A stretch of 64,000 nucleotides of DNA from DATLFP01 sp035540955 (GTDB lineage Bacteria > Actinomycetota > Acidimicrobiia > Acidimicrobiales > CADCSY01), in assembly GCA_035540955.1 (NCBI GenBank), contig DATLFP010000030.1, forward strand, positions 1-64,000, in the 5' to 3' direction. The first letter of the stretch is position 1, and the number at the start of each line of letters is the position of its first letter. Below are positions 1 through 9,231 of this stretch, in pieces. Both the position numbers and the translations under genes were made by a program. The notes beneath the pieces were generated by a model. That model was not told the DNA's origin, made no database searches, and was given only the letters and a program-made list of their open reading frames with translations.

Positions 1-735
1 GTTCTGGACGACGGTCGTCGGGTCATCGTCGGCCAGCAGCGTCGCTCTCGCCGCGGAGAGGAGCTGGCGGGGAGTCCGGGGCGTGACCTGGGCCGCCAGC
101 GCGCCCGCCACGCCGCGCAGCACGTCGGCAGCCGGATCATCAGCCGTTCCGGGCGCCGTCGCCCGCCGCACGAGCAGATCCTTGGCGTCCTCGGAGGTGA
201 GCTCGTCCAGGTCGACGACCACGTCGAAGAAGGAGTCGGCCGGTGGTGCCAGGTAGCCGCTGCGGTCGGCGCTGTTGCCGGTGACGACCCAACGGAACGG
301 CAGCCGCCACACCTCGTCGCGCTGTTGGCCGAAGAGCTCGTGCACCAGACCAGGCTTGCCGATGCTGTCGATGAGCACGACGAGCGGCCCATCGCCGGCT
401 GCTTCGGCCAGACGCTGGAGATCGTCCGCGACGCTCCGGCGCGTATCGGCGGGGGCGTCCGGCGCGTCGACCGCCGCAGCGATCAAGGCGACGAGCTCGT
501 CCACGGTCGTCGCCGAGCTGGCCTCGACCACGTGGACGTCGATCTCCTCGTCGCGGAGCGTGCGGGCGAAGAAGTGCAGCAGCGACGTCTTCCCCGACCC
601 CCGCTCCCCGAGCACCAGGGCGTTGAAGCGAAGGCGAACGGCCCGGGCCAGCATCTCGAGCTCCCGCTCCCGGTCGACGAACAGCGCAGCGTCGGCGGCA
701 GTCGCGAGGAGCGGGCGCTGGCTGAGCTGCAACAT
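1..735 (-). CDS. AAA (Orc1/AAA_16-like) ATPase, 3' end outside window
   Basis: The first 245 residues are visible; the gene continues past the left edge. The start is ATG at 735, immediately after a 29-bp palindrome. Residues about 19-26 (FVDRERELEM) resemble the lead-in of AAA_16/Orc1-like ATPases, followed by a Walker A motif GERGSGKTS near residue 45 and a Walker B-like GPLVVLIDS near residue 115. A sensor-like VVTGNS follows. It lies 43 bp downstream of pglX on the same strand, so it probably belongs to the same BREX/Pgl locus. In canonical type 2 BREX the gene after pglX is pglY, a much longer ATPase; this N-terminus does not look like PglY to me. It could be an accessory ATPase or a BrxD-like protein. 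The ATPase call is solid; the role is inferred. Confidence 0.75.
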   Translation of the reverse strand, partial: MLQLSQRPLLATAADAALFVDRERELEMLARAVRLRFNALVLGERGSGKTSLLHFFARTLRDEEIDVHVVEASSATTVDELVALIAAAVDAPDAPADTRRSVADDLQRLAEAAGDGPLVVLIDSIGKPGLVHELFGQQRDEVWRLPFRWVVTGNSADRSGYLAPPADSFFDVVVDLDELTSEDAKDLLVRRATAPGTADDPAADVLRGVAGALAAQVTPRTPRQLLSAARATLLADDDPTTVVQN

Positions 736-737
736 CG

Positions 738-766
738 CTAACGAAAGTAACAGTTACTTTCGTTAG
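738..766. promoter_or_regulatory. Perfect 29-bp palindrome, candidate operator
   Basis: Arms CTAACGAAAGTAAC (738-751) and GTTACTTTCGTTAG (753-766) are exact inverted repeats around one base. Each arm itself holds two related pentamers (CTAAC/GTAAC) four bases apart. The site fills most of the gap between the pglX stop (779) and the ATPase start (735). Its AT content contrasts with the surroundings. It could be a repressor site or a strong mRNA hairpin; no T-tract follows, so a classical terminator is less likely. Confidence 0.6.
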
Positions 767-778
767 GGTCCAGTGGCT

Positions 779-3700
779 TCACGCCCGGGCTCGCCGTCCT
801 CGGGTCGAAGCTGGCGGCCGCCAGGCAGCGAGCTCATCCGTCGTGTGCCCGAGCGCCCCCGCCTGCTCGGTCGCGAACGACCCGAAGAAATCCCCGAGCC
901 GCTCACCGAAGTTCGGGTCGATCTCGTTGTGCCACTGCCGCAGCCACGGCACCAGCTCCCACAGGCCGGCGAGCATCGGCACGAGGCGAGCCCGGTCCGT
1001 CCCGCTGTCACGCGCTTCTGTGAACCACGCCGACAGCGCCTGCGCTCGCTGGAGGTGGTCCCAGCCGGCCCACCCGACGACGAGCGTCGGGTCGTTCTCG
1101 CGCTCGGCGCCGGGATACGAGATGAAGCGCTCCTTGGGCACGTCGAGCTTGCCTCGATGGCGCCAGTACGTCGTCTTCACGAAGTCCGACGACGCGTACT
1201 TCGGGGGCACGGGGATGGTGCCCACTGTCTGGCGCTTCAGGACGTCCGCCTGATCCGCAGTCAGGAAGCGGGGATCGTCTGCAGGTAGCGAAGTTCGTGC
1301 GTCGATCTCGTCCTCGGTCCGTTGCAGCTCCCAGGTCCGCTCCCAGTCGGCACGCTTGCGCATGCCCGGCTCCTTGTACCGGTATGCCGCGAGGTACGGC
1401 ACCGCCTCATCGGTCACGAGGTCGACGATGAGGCGGACAAGGTCGAAGTCCTGCCCTGCGTACAGCGCGGCCACCTGCATGAAGTCGGCGTCGACTCGGG
1501 CCACTTCAGCGAGTCGGGCGCACGTAGTGATGCGCGACTCAGGCCAGTAGCGAGGATGCTCGAGTCGATCGAGCAGCCAACCTCGCAGTGCGCGGTGCAC
1601 CTGCACATCCCAGTTCTCCGCTAGCCACCGCCGCTTGAACTCGGGACGTTCGAGAAGCCCGATCACGGCGTCCGTCTCGATCGCGGCCATGCGCTTCTCG
1701 ACCAGGGATCGGTACGCCGTCGGCCACTCCGGCGGGGGGTCGGTTACCGGTGACGAACCATGTCTGTCGAACCACGATGTCGTCAGTTCGCCCTTGGCCT
1801 GTTCTCGCGCAAGGACGACCTCGAATGCGCGAGTGCCGAGCTGCACGGGCGGCGGCTCTCCGTCGCACGTCCCGACATCACACAGACCAAACCGCCGATA
1901 AACCGCCCAATCGAGCTCCTCCTGGGTCGCGATCATCCTCGTTCTGAGCGCCTCGTACTGCTCACGAAGATCACCGAGCACCGCTGGGGTCGGCTGGACT
2001 TCGGTCAGCGCGACGGCCGGTGACACCGCCCGGAGCTGCTCCGCCAAGCGCACAAGTTCGCTTCCAAACTTCCCGGGTTCACCGCCCGGCAGTGGGAACT
2101 GCAGCAGCTTCGTCGAGTCGAAGTCGTACCTCGTCTCCCACTCTTCGTCTTGGATGCCGCGGCCAACTCCGTCGCCGCTCTTCGGGTACATCACCTGGCG
2201 CAACCAGAACGAGCCACAGGAGGAGTTGAGTACTTCGAGCATCTCGAAGTGGTTTGCTTCGGAGTCTTCCTCCCTTGGGAGCTTCACCACCCCAGCGGAT
2301 TGCTTGAAGACCCGACCTCCGCGATCTAGCGCGAAGTGGTTGTGGGTTGAGATGGTCCCGAAGGCGGTGGCCAGCGGCGTCCGGAGCTTGTCGGCTGTCA
2401 GTCGACCGAACTCGGTCCAATGCAAACCGGCTTCCACCTTGGTCTTCCCGCCGAACATCTTGTTGGTCTGAAGGTGGCGCCGTCGTGGCCACATGTGTCG
2501 AAGCTCAGGCTCCGCCAGGCGCTCCCCGAGAGGAGCGAGGTCGTCGTCGTACGGGAAGATCGTGAGCTCGGTGGTTAGCTCCATCCAATCTCGGACTGAG
2601 TCTCCACCCACGACCTCTCGGACGTGAGTGAGTCCCAGCCGCCGCGCTCCATCCGCGCTCACGAAGAACGCATCATCCTCAAGGGTGAATGAAGTGATAC
2701 CGATCGATGCTGCGAAGTCTCCTACCCGTCGATCGGCCTTGGCGTCGAGGCGGTCTTTGAGGGGTGCGGCCCCGCCGCCACCAATGCTCCATGGATGCTT
2801 CGACAGCGCGGCGCGGTCCAGATCGACCACGTCAACGAAGTCATTCGACTCCCCCGGCCGGTCGACCATCGTGACGATTGACTGCCACACCGAGCTCTTG
2901 CGAGGGTCGTCTGGATGTCCGGGTTCGTCGCGTACACGCAACACGCCCCGAACGAGGCCGGACACGGGAGAGCGGTGCCTTCCGTAGAGGATCACGGAAC
3001 CCGTGCCGTGACCGGCGATCGGAAGGCCCGACGGGTCGATCACGTGCGTCAGGTCGACGGTGGGCAGGAACCCTTCGATCAGCTTGGAACCGAACTCCCG
3101 CTTCATGAACGAGTTGGCGGTGATCATGCCGACGAATCCGTTAGGGACCGCGAGGTCGAAGAACCGTTGGGCGAAAGGAACTGCGAGCGAGTACTTGCCA
3201 TGACACGCGGAGTAGAGCCGCCTGTACGCGCGATTCAGCGCTGCGTCCCGGGCAGCGATGTACGGGGGATTGCCGACAACTGCGCTGTACCGATCCGAGA
3301 GAATCGCTCGCGACTGATCAAGGTCTTCGGAGGCATAGGAGTGATCTACCGCCAGATGGTGTGTGTCGGTTCCGGCGAGTTGACCGCTCTGGACGCCGTG
3401 CAACAGCGAATCGCCGGTTGCCACATGAGTCGTGAAGTCCGGCGCACCGGCCATCCGACTGACTCGCGAGGCCCGAAGCGCAACGACAAGAACGCGGAAC
3501 CGCGCAATGGCCACGGCGAACGCGTTGACGTCGACACCATGAACAGCGTCGAGCGCTCGTTGCGCGAGCACGCGGCGGTTCTCGCCAGGTGACCGCTCGA
3601 CCCATCTGTCGAAAAGCCGGGTGAACGCACCGAGCAGAAAGTGGCCCGATCCACATGTCGGGTCGATCATGGTTACCTGCTCGAGACCGAACTCTTCGAT

Positions 3701-4357
3701 CGCCGGATCGAGGGTGCGATCGAGGATGAACTCCTCGACGTAGTCGGGCGTCTGGAACAACGCGTACGTGTCTCGCGCAGCGGCGGAAAGGTCTTGGTAG
3801 AGATCGCCGAGGAACCGCGTGTCCCACGACGGGTCGGTGAAGTCGTGGATGAGCGCGCCCGTCTCGGGGTTGATCTTCCACCAGAACTCGACCAGCAGCC
3901 GGGCGCCGTCGGCGGTGGGTGCGAGCTCCCAGAGCGGGTTGTGGGCTCCGAGGATCTCGCCGAGCCCCGGAAGGTGGCGGTAGCGATCGAAGACGGCGAG
4001 GAGCCATTCGCGATCGCTGTCGGCGTGGTGCTGGCGGAGGTGGAGCTGGCGGTGGTCTTGCGCGATGGCACGTCGGTCACCCGCACCGGAGAGCAGCGGG
4101 TCGTCGACGAGCCCGTTGTCCTCACAGAACCGAACGAACACACAGGCGAGCGCCCAGGCCACTGCTGCCTGGGTGATCCATCCCTCGCGCCATGTCTCGT
4201 AGGACTGCGCGGTCCGTCCCGCGCTCTCGGCACGAAGCCATTGGGCACGTCCGACGGCGTCGATATCGGGCACGTCGGTGCACCGGTTGCGTAGGTCGTC
4301 TTCGATGTCGCCGACGAGCTGTTGGAGGTCGGCGAGGAGCGCGGTCCGGTCGATCAT
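779..4357 (-). CDS. pglX: BREX type 2 adenine-specific DNA methyltransferase PglX
   Basis: This 1192-residue protein modifies host DNA in the phage growth limitation/BREX-2 system and is needed for discrimination of phage. The SAM-binding motif MIDPTCGSGHFLLGAF lies near residue 230 and the catalytic NPPY (VVGNPPYIAARD) near residue 362. The C-terminal third carries family-typical stretches such as PPKYASSDFVKTTYWRHRGK and GWAGWDHLQRAQAL. The chosen start is ATG 4357, which overlaps the pglW stop as ATGA; the open frame extends further upstream but only as a shadow of pglW. Length matches known PglX proteins. It is translationally coupled to the kinase upstream and followed by an AAA ATPase. 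Family assignment is firm; the methylated sequence cannot be told from this. Confidence 0.92.
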   Translation of the reverse strand: MIDRTALLADLQQLVGDIEDDLRNRCTDVPDIDAVGRAQWLRAESAGRTAQSYETWREGWITQAAVAWALACVFVRFCEDNGLVDDPLLSGAGDRRAIAQDHRQLHLRQHHADSDREWLLAVFDRYRHLPGLGEILGAHNPLWELAPTADGARLLVEFWWKINPETGALIHDFTDPSWDTRFLGDLYQDLSAAARDTYALFQTPDYVEEFILDRTLDPAIEEFGLEQVTMIDPTCGSGHFLLGAFTRLFDRWVERSPGENRRVLAQRALDAVHGVDVNAFAVAIARFRVLVVALRASRVSRMAGAPDFTTHVATGDSLLHGVQSGQLAGTDTHHLAVDHSYASEDLDQSRAILSDRYSAVVGNPPYIAARDAALNRAYRRLYSACHGKYSLAVPFAQRFFDLAVPNGFVGMITANSFMKREFGSKLIEGFLPTVDLTHVIDPSGLPIAGHGTGSVILYGRHRSPVSGLVRGVLRVRDEPGHPDDPRKSSVWQSIVTMVDRPGESNDFVDVVDLDRAALSKHPWSIGGGGAAPLKDRLDAKADRRVGDFAASIGITSFTLEDDAFFVSADGARRLGLTHVREVVGGDSVRDWMELTTELTIFPYDDDLAPLGERLAEPELRHMWPRRRHLQTNKMFGGKTKVEAGLHWTEFGRLTADKLRTPLATAFGTISTHNHFALDRGGRVFKQSAGVVKLPREEDSEANHFEMLEVLNSSCGSFWLRQVMYPKSGDGVGRGIQDEEWETRYDFDSTKLLQFPLPGGEPGKFGSELVRLAEQLRAVSPAVALTEVQPTPAVLGDLREQYEALRTRMIATQEELDWAVYRRFGLCDVGTCDGEPPPVQLGTRAFEVVLAREQAKGELTTSWFDRHGSSPVTDPPPEWPTAYRSLVEKRMAAIETDAVIGLLERPEFKRRWLAENWDVQVHRALRGWLLDRLEHPRYWPESRITTCARLAEVARVDADFMQVAALYAGQDFDLVRLIVDLVTDEAVPYLAAYRYKEPGMRKRADWERTWELQRTEDEIDARTSLPADDPRFLTADQADVLKRQTVGTIPVPPKYASSDFVKTTYWRHRGKLDVPKERFISYPGAERENDPTLVVGWAGWDHLQRAQALSAWFTEARDSGTDRARLVPMLAGLWELVPWLRQWHNEIDPNFGERLGDFFGSFATEQAGALGHTTDELAAWRPPASTRGRRARA

Positions 4358-7300
4358 GTGGCGTCTCCTCCGCCGATGGTCGAACGAGCCGCACGATGGG
4401 CGTTGGCCAGCCAGTCGCGCGAGATCGGGGTCCACTGACTCAAGCCGAGGACGGCGATCGCTTCGCCATTGACCCTCGGCATGGCGTCGGGGTCGTCGGC
4501 CGGGACCACGATCCACAGCGTCCGTAGCGCGCTGTCGGCTTCGGTCCGCAGGCCGGTCGTGTGGTCGCGGAGGTCCTCGAGGATGCGCAGATGGCCGTAC
4601 CGGGCCAACAGCCCAACGTCGGTGGCAACAACGACGGGGCCTCGGGCGAGCAATTCGGCGCGCACGTCGGGCATCACGAGCCGCACGAGATGCTGGAGCG
4701 TCTGCCACTCACCACCGCCGGGCGCATCGGCGTCGGCGCGCAGCACCACGTCCCAGTCGGCGCCAGCGCGTTCGGCCTGGGCGCGCATGGCGGCGATGAC
4801 GACTGTGTCGATGCTGACGAGCTCGGCGCCGAAGGACTCGCTGAGGCGGCGCTCTGCTCCCGCGGCGCGGCGCGGCTCGACGGTGAGCACGAGGAACCCG
4901 CCCGTGGCCGCTGAGTGGCGGAGCCGGTCGTCGAAGGCTCGCGCCATCTCGGCGACCTCGTCCGGCGGAGCGTCGCCGCCGAGCGATCCGGCGCGCGTCA
5001 TGTAGTGCGTCCCGGAAGGCGACGCTGTCGACAGCGGCCCGGGCTCGGGATCGGGGAGCCGATAGCCGCCGTCGTCGGCGTGCCACACGAGCCCGGTGCC
5101 GGCGTCTCGGAGCAGTTCGTCGAGTGCCGGGCGTGCGGGCAGCGTTGCTGCGTCTGGATAGCGAGCCCGGACGCGGGCGCCGACGGCGTCGACGGTGAGG
5201 GTGCCCTGGCCGACGAGCGCGGCGCGGGCGAGCCGGACGGCCCGGTCGGCGGCCATCTGCCGCGGGTAGAGGTCGAGGCGGCTGGAGGTGGCTGCCCCGA
5301 GCGAGCAACCGGCGGCGAGCCGGATCAGGCGGTTGTCGGGCAGGGCGTCGGCGCCCGCGGGGAGTGGGACCTCGCGCAGTGCCTCGACGACGGTGGCCAG
5401 CGCCGGGAGGGGGTCGGCGCCGACGAGCTTGTCGGCGACCTCGCCGAGTCGGAGGGCGTAGTCGGCGAGCCCGAGGCCCTCGACGTCGCCGGTGTCGTCT
5501 GCGATGACGAGACGGTCGGCACGTCGACGTTGCGCCCAGCGAGGGTCGCCCAGGATCTGGTCGGCTTCGACCGCGGCGCGCACGATCGCCCGGGCGCGCT
5601 GCGTCCGGAGCGGCTCCTCCGCTGATGAGCCACGGGTGGCCAGCAGCAGCTCGGCCAGCTCGCCGGCTCCCATCACCCGTCCGGCGGCGACGAGCGCCTC
5701 GTGGAGCTCGTTGCGAACGCCCGTGAGTGCCTTCATCCGGCGCCAGCGCTCGCGCGCCGTGCCGATGATCTGGTTCACACGGGCTCGTGTCACGTCGAGC
5801 TGGCCGGCGACGTCGGCTTGGCTCGGCCACGAGGGGAGCGTTCCGCCATCGGTGAGGCGGGCGGCGTCGTCGAGCCCCAGGAGCAGGCGGATGGCCGCGA
5901 CCTCGGTCGTGTTGGCGCTGGTCGCCTTGGGCACGAGCAGCGCCGCGATCCGGTCGACGCTGAACGCGGTGGCGTCCGCTTCGTCACCGGTCACGCTCTC
6001 GCTCGACTCCACATCGAACCGGGCCCGCAAGGCGCGGGCTGCCGCCGCCACCTCGCGTCTCGTCCGGTCGCCCACGGCGCGAAGGCGCATGACGTCGCGG
6101 TACGGGGTCCGCAACAGGTCGTCGACGGTGTGGACGTTGCTGCGGCTCAATGCGTCGAGGGCGCGCGGGGTGAGGCCGAGCTCGACGAGCGGCGTCGCCA
6201 GGGTCGCGGTGCTGACGGCCGCGGCCAGGACGCCTGACGACTCGGTGTCCTGTCCGTTCTCGGTGAGGGTGAGCACTGGCTGGTCGGCGCCGAGGAAGGA
6301 CTCCTGCCACGCCCGGCGCATCTCGTCGACCGTGCCGAAGCGGTCGGAGGGGTCGCGAGACAGCGCGACCCGGAAGAACGAACCGAGCGCGTCAGCGACG
6401 GCCGGGTCGAGCAGGTCCTGGTCGACGGTGACCTCGAGGCCGGGGATGCTCGCGGGATCGACGCCTTCGCCCCATCGGGGGCGGGTACCGGTCGCCATCT
6501 CGTACAGGGTGACGGCCGCCGCCCAACGCTCGGCGTGGATGTCCCACCGACGCGCCGGCCGCTCGTCGAGGAACGGGTCGAGGTAGCCGGGCGTGCCGGC
6601 GCGGATCTGCTCGGGCGGCGTGCGGGCGAGGGAGAAGTCGAACAGGACGAGGTGCAGCTCGTCGCGCGGCTTGCGGGCCTTGATGCCGAGGTTGTCGGGC
6701 TTGATGTCTCGGTGAGCGATGCCGTCCTGCTCGAGGAAGGTGACGACCTCGAGTAGGTCGTCACCCCATCGTTGGAGGAGGTCGAGACCGAGGCGGCCGT
6801 CCTGGCGCAGCACCTGTGCCAGCGTCCGCTCACCGGCCAGCTCCAGGTGAAGGACGAGCCGGCCGGCGATCTGGTCGAGGTCGTAGGCAGCGGCGATGCC
6901 CTTGTGCCGTGCGATCTGCAGCACCTCGTACTCGCCGCGGAGCCGTTCGTGGTGCTCGGGATCGAGCGCCACCTTGAGCACCTCGGAGCGGCCGGCCCGC
7001 TCCGCCAGCAGTGCTACCGCGCTCGATCCCTTGCCGAGCCGGCGCCGCACGATCCATCCGCCTTCGAGGACGTCGCCCTGGTTGGCGCGCAGCGGGTCGA
7101 CTGGCTCGTCGACGGTGTCGGGCGCGCCGGTCAGCTCGTCGAGGGCGAGGTCGAGACCGGCGAGGAAGTCCTCGATCGTTCCCATCCGTTCCGCCACGTC
7201 GGCGGCCGTCGCTTCGCGGATCAGCAGCCGCAGCGCCTCGGCGGGCGCGTCCTGCGCCGCGCTCAGCTCCAGGCCGCCGTGGTCGCGCAGCACGCCCCGC

Positions 7301-8652
7301 AGCTCGGCCGCATCGGACGCCGGCGGCCGGCCGGTGAGCACGTGGAAGGCGACCGCGCCGAGCGCGAACACGTCGAGCTGGCGGCCGGGAGCGTCGGGCA
7401 CCACGAACGTCTCCGGCGCCAGATACGCGGTGGCGGTCGCCGTCACCAGATCGACGACGTGAGAGGTGCCGGCGAGCCCGGTCGAGTCACCACCGCCGGG
7501 CTGCTCGCGGGCGCCGGTCTGCCAGTCACCGACGCGGACGGTCGGCTCGGCTCTCTCGGGATTCGACACGAAGATGCTGCGCGGGCTCAGCGCCCGGTGG
7601 AACAGCCCGCGCCCGTGGGCGTGCGCCAGGGCCTCCGCGATCTCGCGGACCACGTGGAGCCGGGTGTCGAGGCTGAGACGGTCGCCCCGGTCTTCCAGCC
7701 ACCGGTCGAGGCGCACCGCCGACGGATCGTGATCGAACACGAGCGCCGGCCCGTAGTCGTGCTCGCGGACGTCGAGCGGCCGGATGATCGACGGGTGCTG
7801 CACGCCTTCGAGCAGGCGGTACTCGCGATGGGCGGCGCGCACCAGACGGTCGCGCTCCTCGGCGGTGTGGGTGCTCTCCGCCAGCCACACCCGGATGCGC
7901 TTGTGCACCTGCGGCATGGCGCGATGCGTCGCCTCCCAGTCCTGCCAGCCGCGGTCTTCGTCGAGCAGGTCGCCGAGGTCGTAGTCGCCGACTCGGCGGT
8001 GGCGCTGGGAGGGGCGGATGCCGGACTGAGCCACCGCCTCGGCGATGGCGGCCGACAGCGGTCGGTCGACAGCGCGTTGCGCACGCGCCGGGCGGTCGCC
8101 GCGCGCGGCGACGACCGGCAGGTTGCCGCGCAGCAGGTCAGCGAGGTTCGGCAGCTGCACACCGTTGGGCGACACCGGCGGGACGCCACGGCCGAACACG
8201 CGCGTGCGACCGTCGGCGAGGAGCTGCACGTCGAGCGCTGCGTCGGTGAGGAATACGACGGGCTCGATCCAGATCTCTGGCCGTCCTCGCAGCGCCTTCT
8301 GGCGCACGAGGAGCGACTTCAGCTTCTTCGCCTTGCGGTCAGCGGCCAGGAGCGGGTTGTCGATCGTGCGAGTGGTCGACCCTGGCTCCGGTGGCGTCCA
8401 CCGCCACGAGTGGGCGTTGCCGCTCATCCGCCCCGGGTGGCCCTTCAGCTCAACGAGGAAGATGCCGGTGCGGCCGACGACCAGGCAGTCGATCTCGTTG
8501 ATCGAGCCGTCGTCGCCGACGAACTCGACGTTCGCCCACCCTCGGTACGGTGCGCTCGGCGGCAGAGCGTCGCGGATGAACGCCAAGCCCTCCCGCTCCC
8601 ACGGGAAGCGAGACGGGTTGACCTCCGACCACAGCTCCGAGTCGCGCTCCAT
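4354..8652 (-). CDS. pglW: BREX type 2 NERD/serine-threonine kinase PglW
   Basis: This 1432-residue protein is the kinase component of BREX-2/Pgl. A NERD nuclease-related domain occupies about residues 15-150 (INEIDCLVVGRTGIFLVELK). Two kinase-like domains follow. The first (about 270-510) is degenerate: its catalytic loop reads HRALSPRSIF, lacking the HRD aspartate, and DFG is replaced by GDW. The second (about 530-790) has GKGSSAVA, VLKVA and HRDIKPDNLGI (near 646), with DFS in place of DFG, and looks active. Beyond it are a segment resembling the RNA polymerase alpha C-terminal helix-hairpin-helix (LTPRALDALSRSNVHTVDDL) and a sigma region 4-like helix-turn-helix (VAGQLDVTRARVNQIIGTA). It starts with ATG 8652 and overlaps pglX by ATGA. 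Confidence 0.92.
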   Translation of the reverse strand: MERDSELWSEVNPSRFPWEREGLAFIRDALPPSAPYRGWANVEFVGDDGSINEIDCLVVGRTGIFLVELKGHPGRMSGNAHSWRWTPPEPGSTTRTIDNPLLAADRKAKKLKSLLVRQKALRGRPEIWIEPVVFLTDAALDVQLLADGRTRVFGRGVPPVSPNGVQLPNLADLLRGNLPVVAARGDRPARAQRAVDRPLSAAIAEAVAQSGIRPSQRHRRVGDYDLGDLLDEDRGWQDWEATHRAMPQVHKRIRVWLAESTHTAEERDRLVRAAHREYRLLEGVQHPSIIRPLDVREHDYGPALVFDHDPSAVRLDRWLEDRGDRLSLDTRLHVVREIAEALAHAHGRGLFHRALSPRSIFVSNPERAEPTVRVGDWQTGAREQPGGGDSTGLAGTSHVVDLVTATATAYLAPETFVVPDAPGRQLDVFALGAVAFHVLTGRPPASDAAELRGVLRDHGGLELSAAQDAPAEALRLLIREATAADVAERMGTIEDFLAGLDLALDELTGAPDTVDEPVDPLRANQGDVLEGGWIVRRRLGKGSSAVALLAERAGRSEVLKVALDPEHHERLRGEYEVLQIARHKGIAAAYDLDQIAGRLVLHLELAGERTLAQVLRQDGRLGLDLLQRWGDDLLEVVTFLEQDGIAHRDIKPDNLGIKARKPRDELHLVLFDFSLARTPPEQIRAGTPGYLDPFLDERPARRWDIHAERWAAAVTLYEMATGTRPRWGEGVDPASIPGLEVTVDQDLLDPAVADALGSFFRVALSRDPSDRFGTVDEMRRAWQESFLGADQPVLTLTENGQDTESSGVLAAAVSTATLATPLVELGLTPRALDALSRSNVHTVDDLLRTPYRDVMRLRAVGDRTRREVAAAARALRARFDVESSESVTGDEADATAFSVDRIAALLVPKATSANTTEVAAIRLLLGLDDAARLTDGGTLPSWPSQADVAGQLDVTRARVNQIIGTARERWRRMKALTGVRNELHEALVAAGRVMGAGELAELLLATRGSSAEEPLRTQRARAIVRAAVEADQILGDPRWAQRRRADRLVIADDTGDVEGLGLADYALRLGEVADKLVGADPLPALATVVEALREVPLPAGADALPDNRLIRLAAGCSLGAATSSRLDLYPRQMAADRAVRLARAALVGQGTLTVDAVGARVRARYPDAATLPARPALDELLRDAGTGLVWHADDGGYRLPDPEPGPLSTASPSGTHYMTRAGSLGGDAPPDEVAEMARAFDDRLRHSAATGGFLVLTVEPRRAAGAERRLSESFGAELVSIDTVVIAAMRAQAERAGADWDVVLRADADAPGGGEWQTLQHLVRLVMPDVRAELLARGPVVVATDVGLLARYGHLRILEDLRDHTTGLRTEADSALRTLWIVVPADDPDAMPRVNGEAIAVLGLSQWTPISRDWLANAHRAARSTIGGGDAT

Positions 8653-8792
8653 GGGCCTCTTTCTGGCGTTTCGCCCGCATCACGCGTGCGCAGTCGATGC
8701 TAGGAGACAGGTGTGACGACGTTTGGCTGACGGCGGCGGACGAAGCGTTCGGGGCGAACTGCCATGCTTGTCCCGGTTCCGGGAGGTGACCA

Positions 8793-9215
8793 GTGAGCGA
8801 GGGTGATGAAGGCCGGAACATGGGAACCCCCGAGGAGGTCGGGGCCGCGTACGAGCAGTTCCGCGCCGCCTTCCGCCCGCGTGCGATGACTCCGGAGGAA
8901 GAAGCTGCCATGGGGCTCGCCATCGAGCTCTCCGACGCGGAGCTCCGCGCGTTCGTCGAGATGAACCGGGCGAGCGCCATGGCTGCCGAGTTTCCGGAGG
9001 AGCTGCGCGAGACGGTGCTCAGCGATCTCGCACAGGCGATGTCGCTGGCCGAAGCACTGCATAGGTCGTGGAGCGCCGACACCGAACCGGCGGACTTGCT
9101 CGCCAGTGCTCGCGCGTTGCGTGACGCGGCTGCCGCACTCGCGACGACGATCGAAGCGCTCTGGCCGGGGAGTCCGCCCCCGGATTACAGCCGCGACTTC
9201 CTCGCCGACGGCTGA
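8793..9215 (+). CDS. Small acidic helical protein of unknown function
   Basis: The GTG start at 8793 follows a good ribosome binding site (GGGAGGTG). The product has 140 residues and is rich in Ala and Glu, predicted mostly helical, with no motif or membrane segment that I recognise. It is divergent from pglW with a 140-bp gap that should hold both promoters, and is followed after 16 bp by the GIY-YIG-like gene, so the two may be co-transcribed. Its location between two antiviral systems suggests but does not show a defence or accessory role. Confidence 0.6.
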   Translation: MSEGDEGRNMGTPEEVGAAYEQFRAAFRPRAMTPEEEAAMGLAIELSDAELRAFVEMNRASAMAAEFPEELRETVLSDLAQAMSLAEALHRSWSADTEPADLLASARALRDAAAALATTIEALWPGSPPPDYSRDFLADG

Positions 9216-9231
9216 CCGCCAGGACAGATCG

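Noticed and set aside
6772..8703. Open frame of 643 codons on the plus strand
   Set aside because: It is the antisense shadow of pglW: no family resemblance, composition dominated by Arg/Val/Gly as expected from complementing a GC-biased gene.
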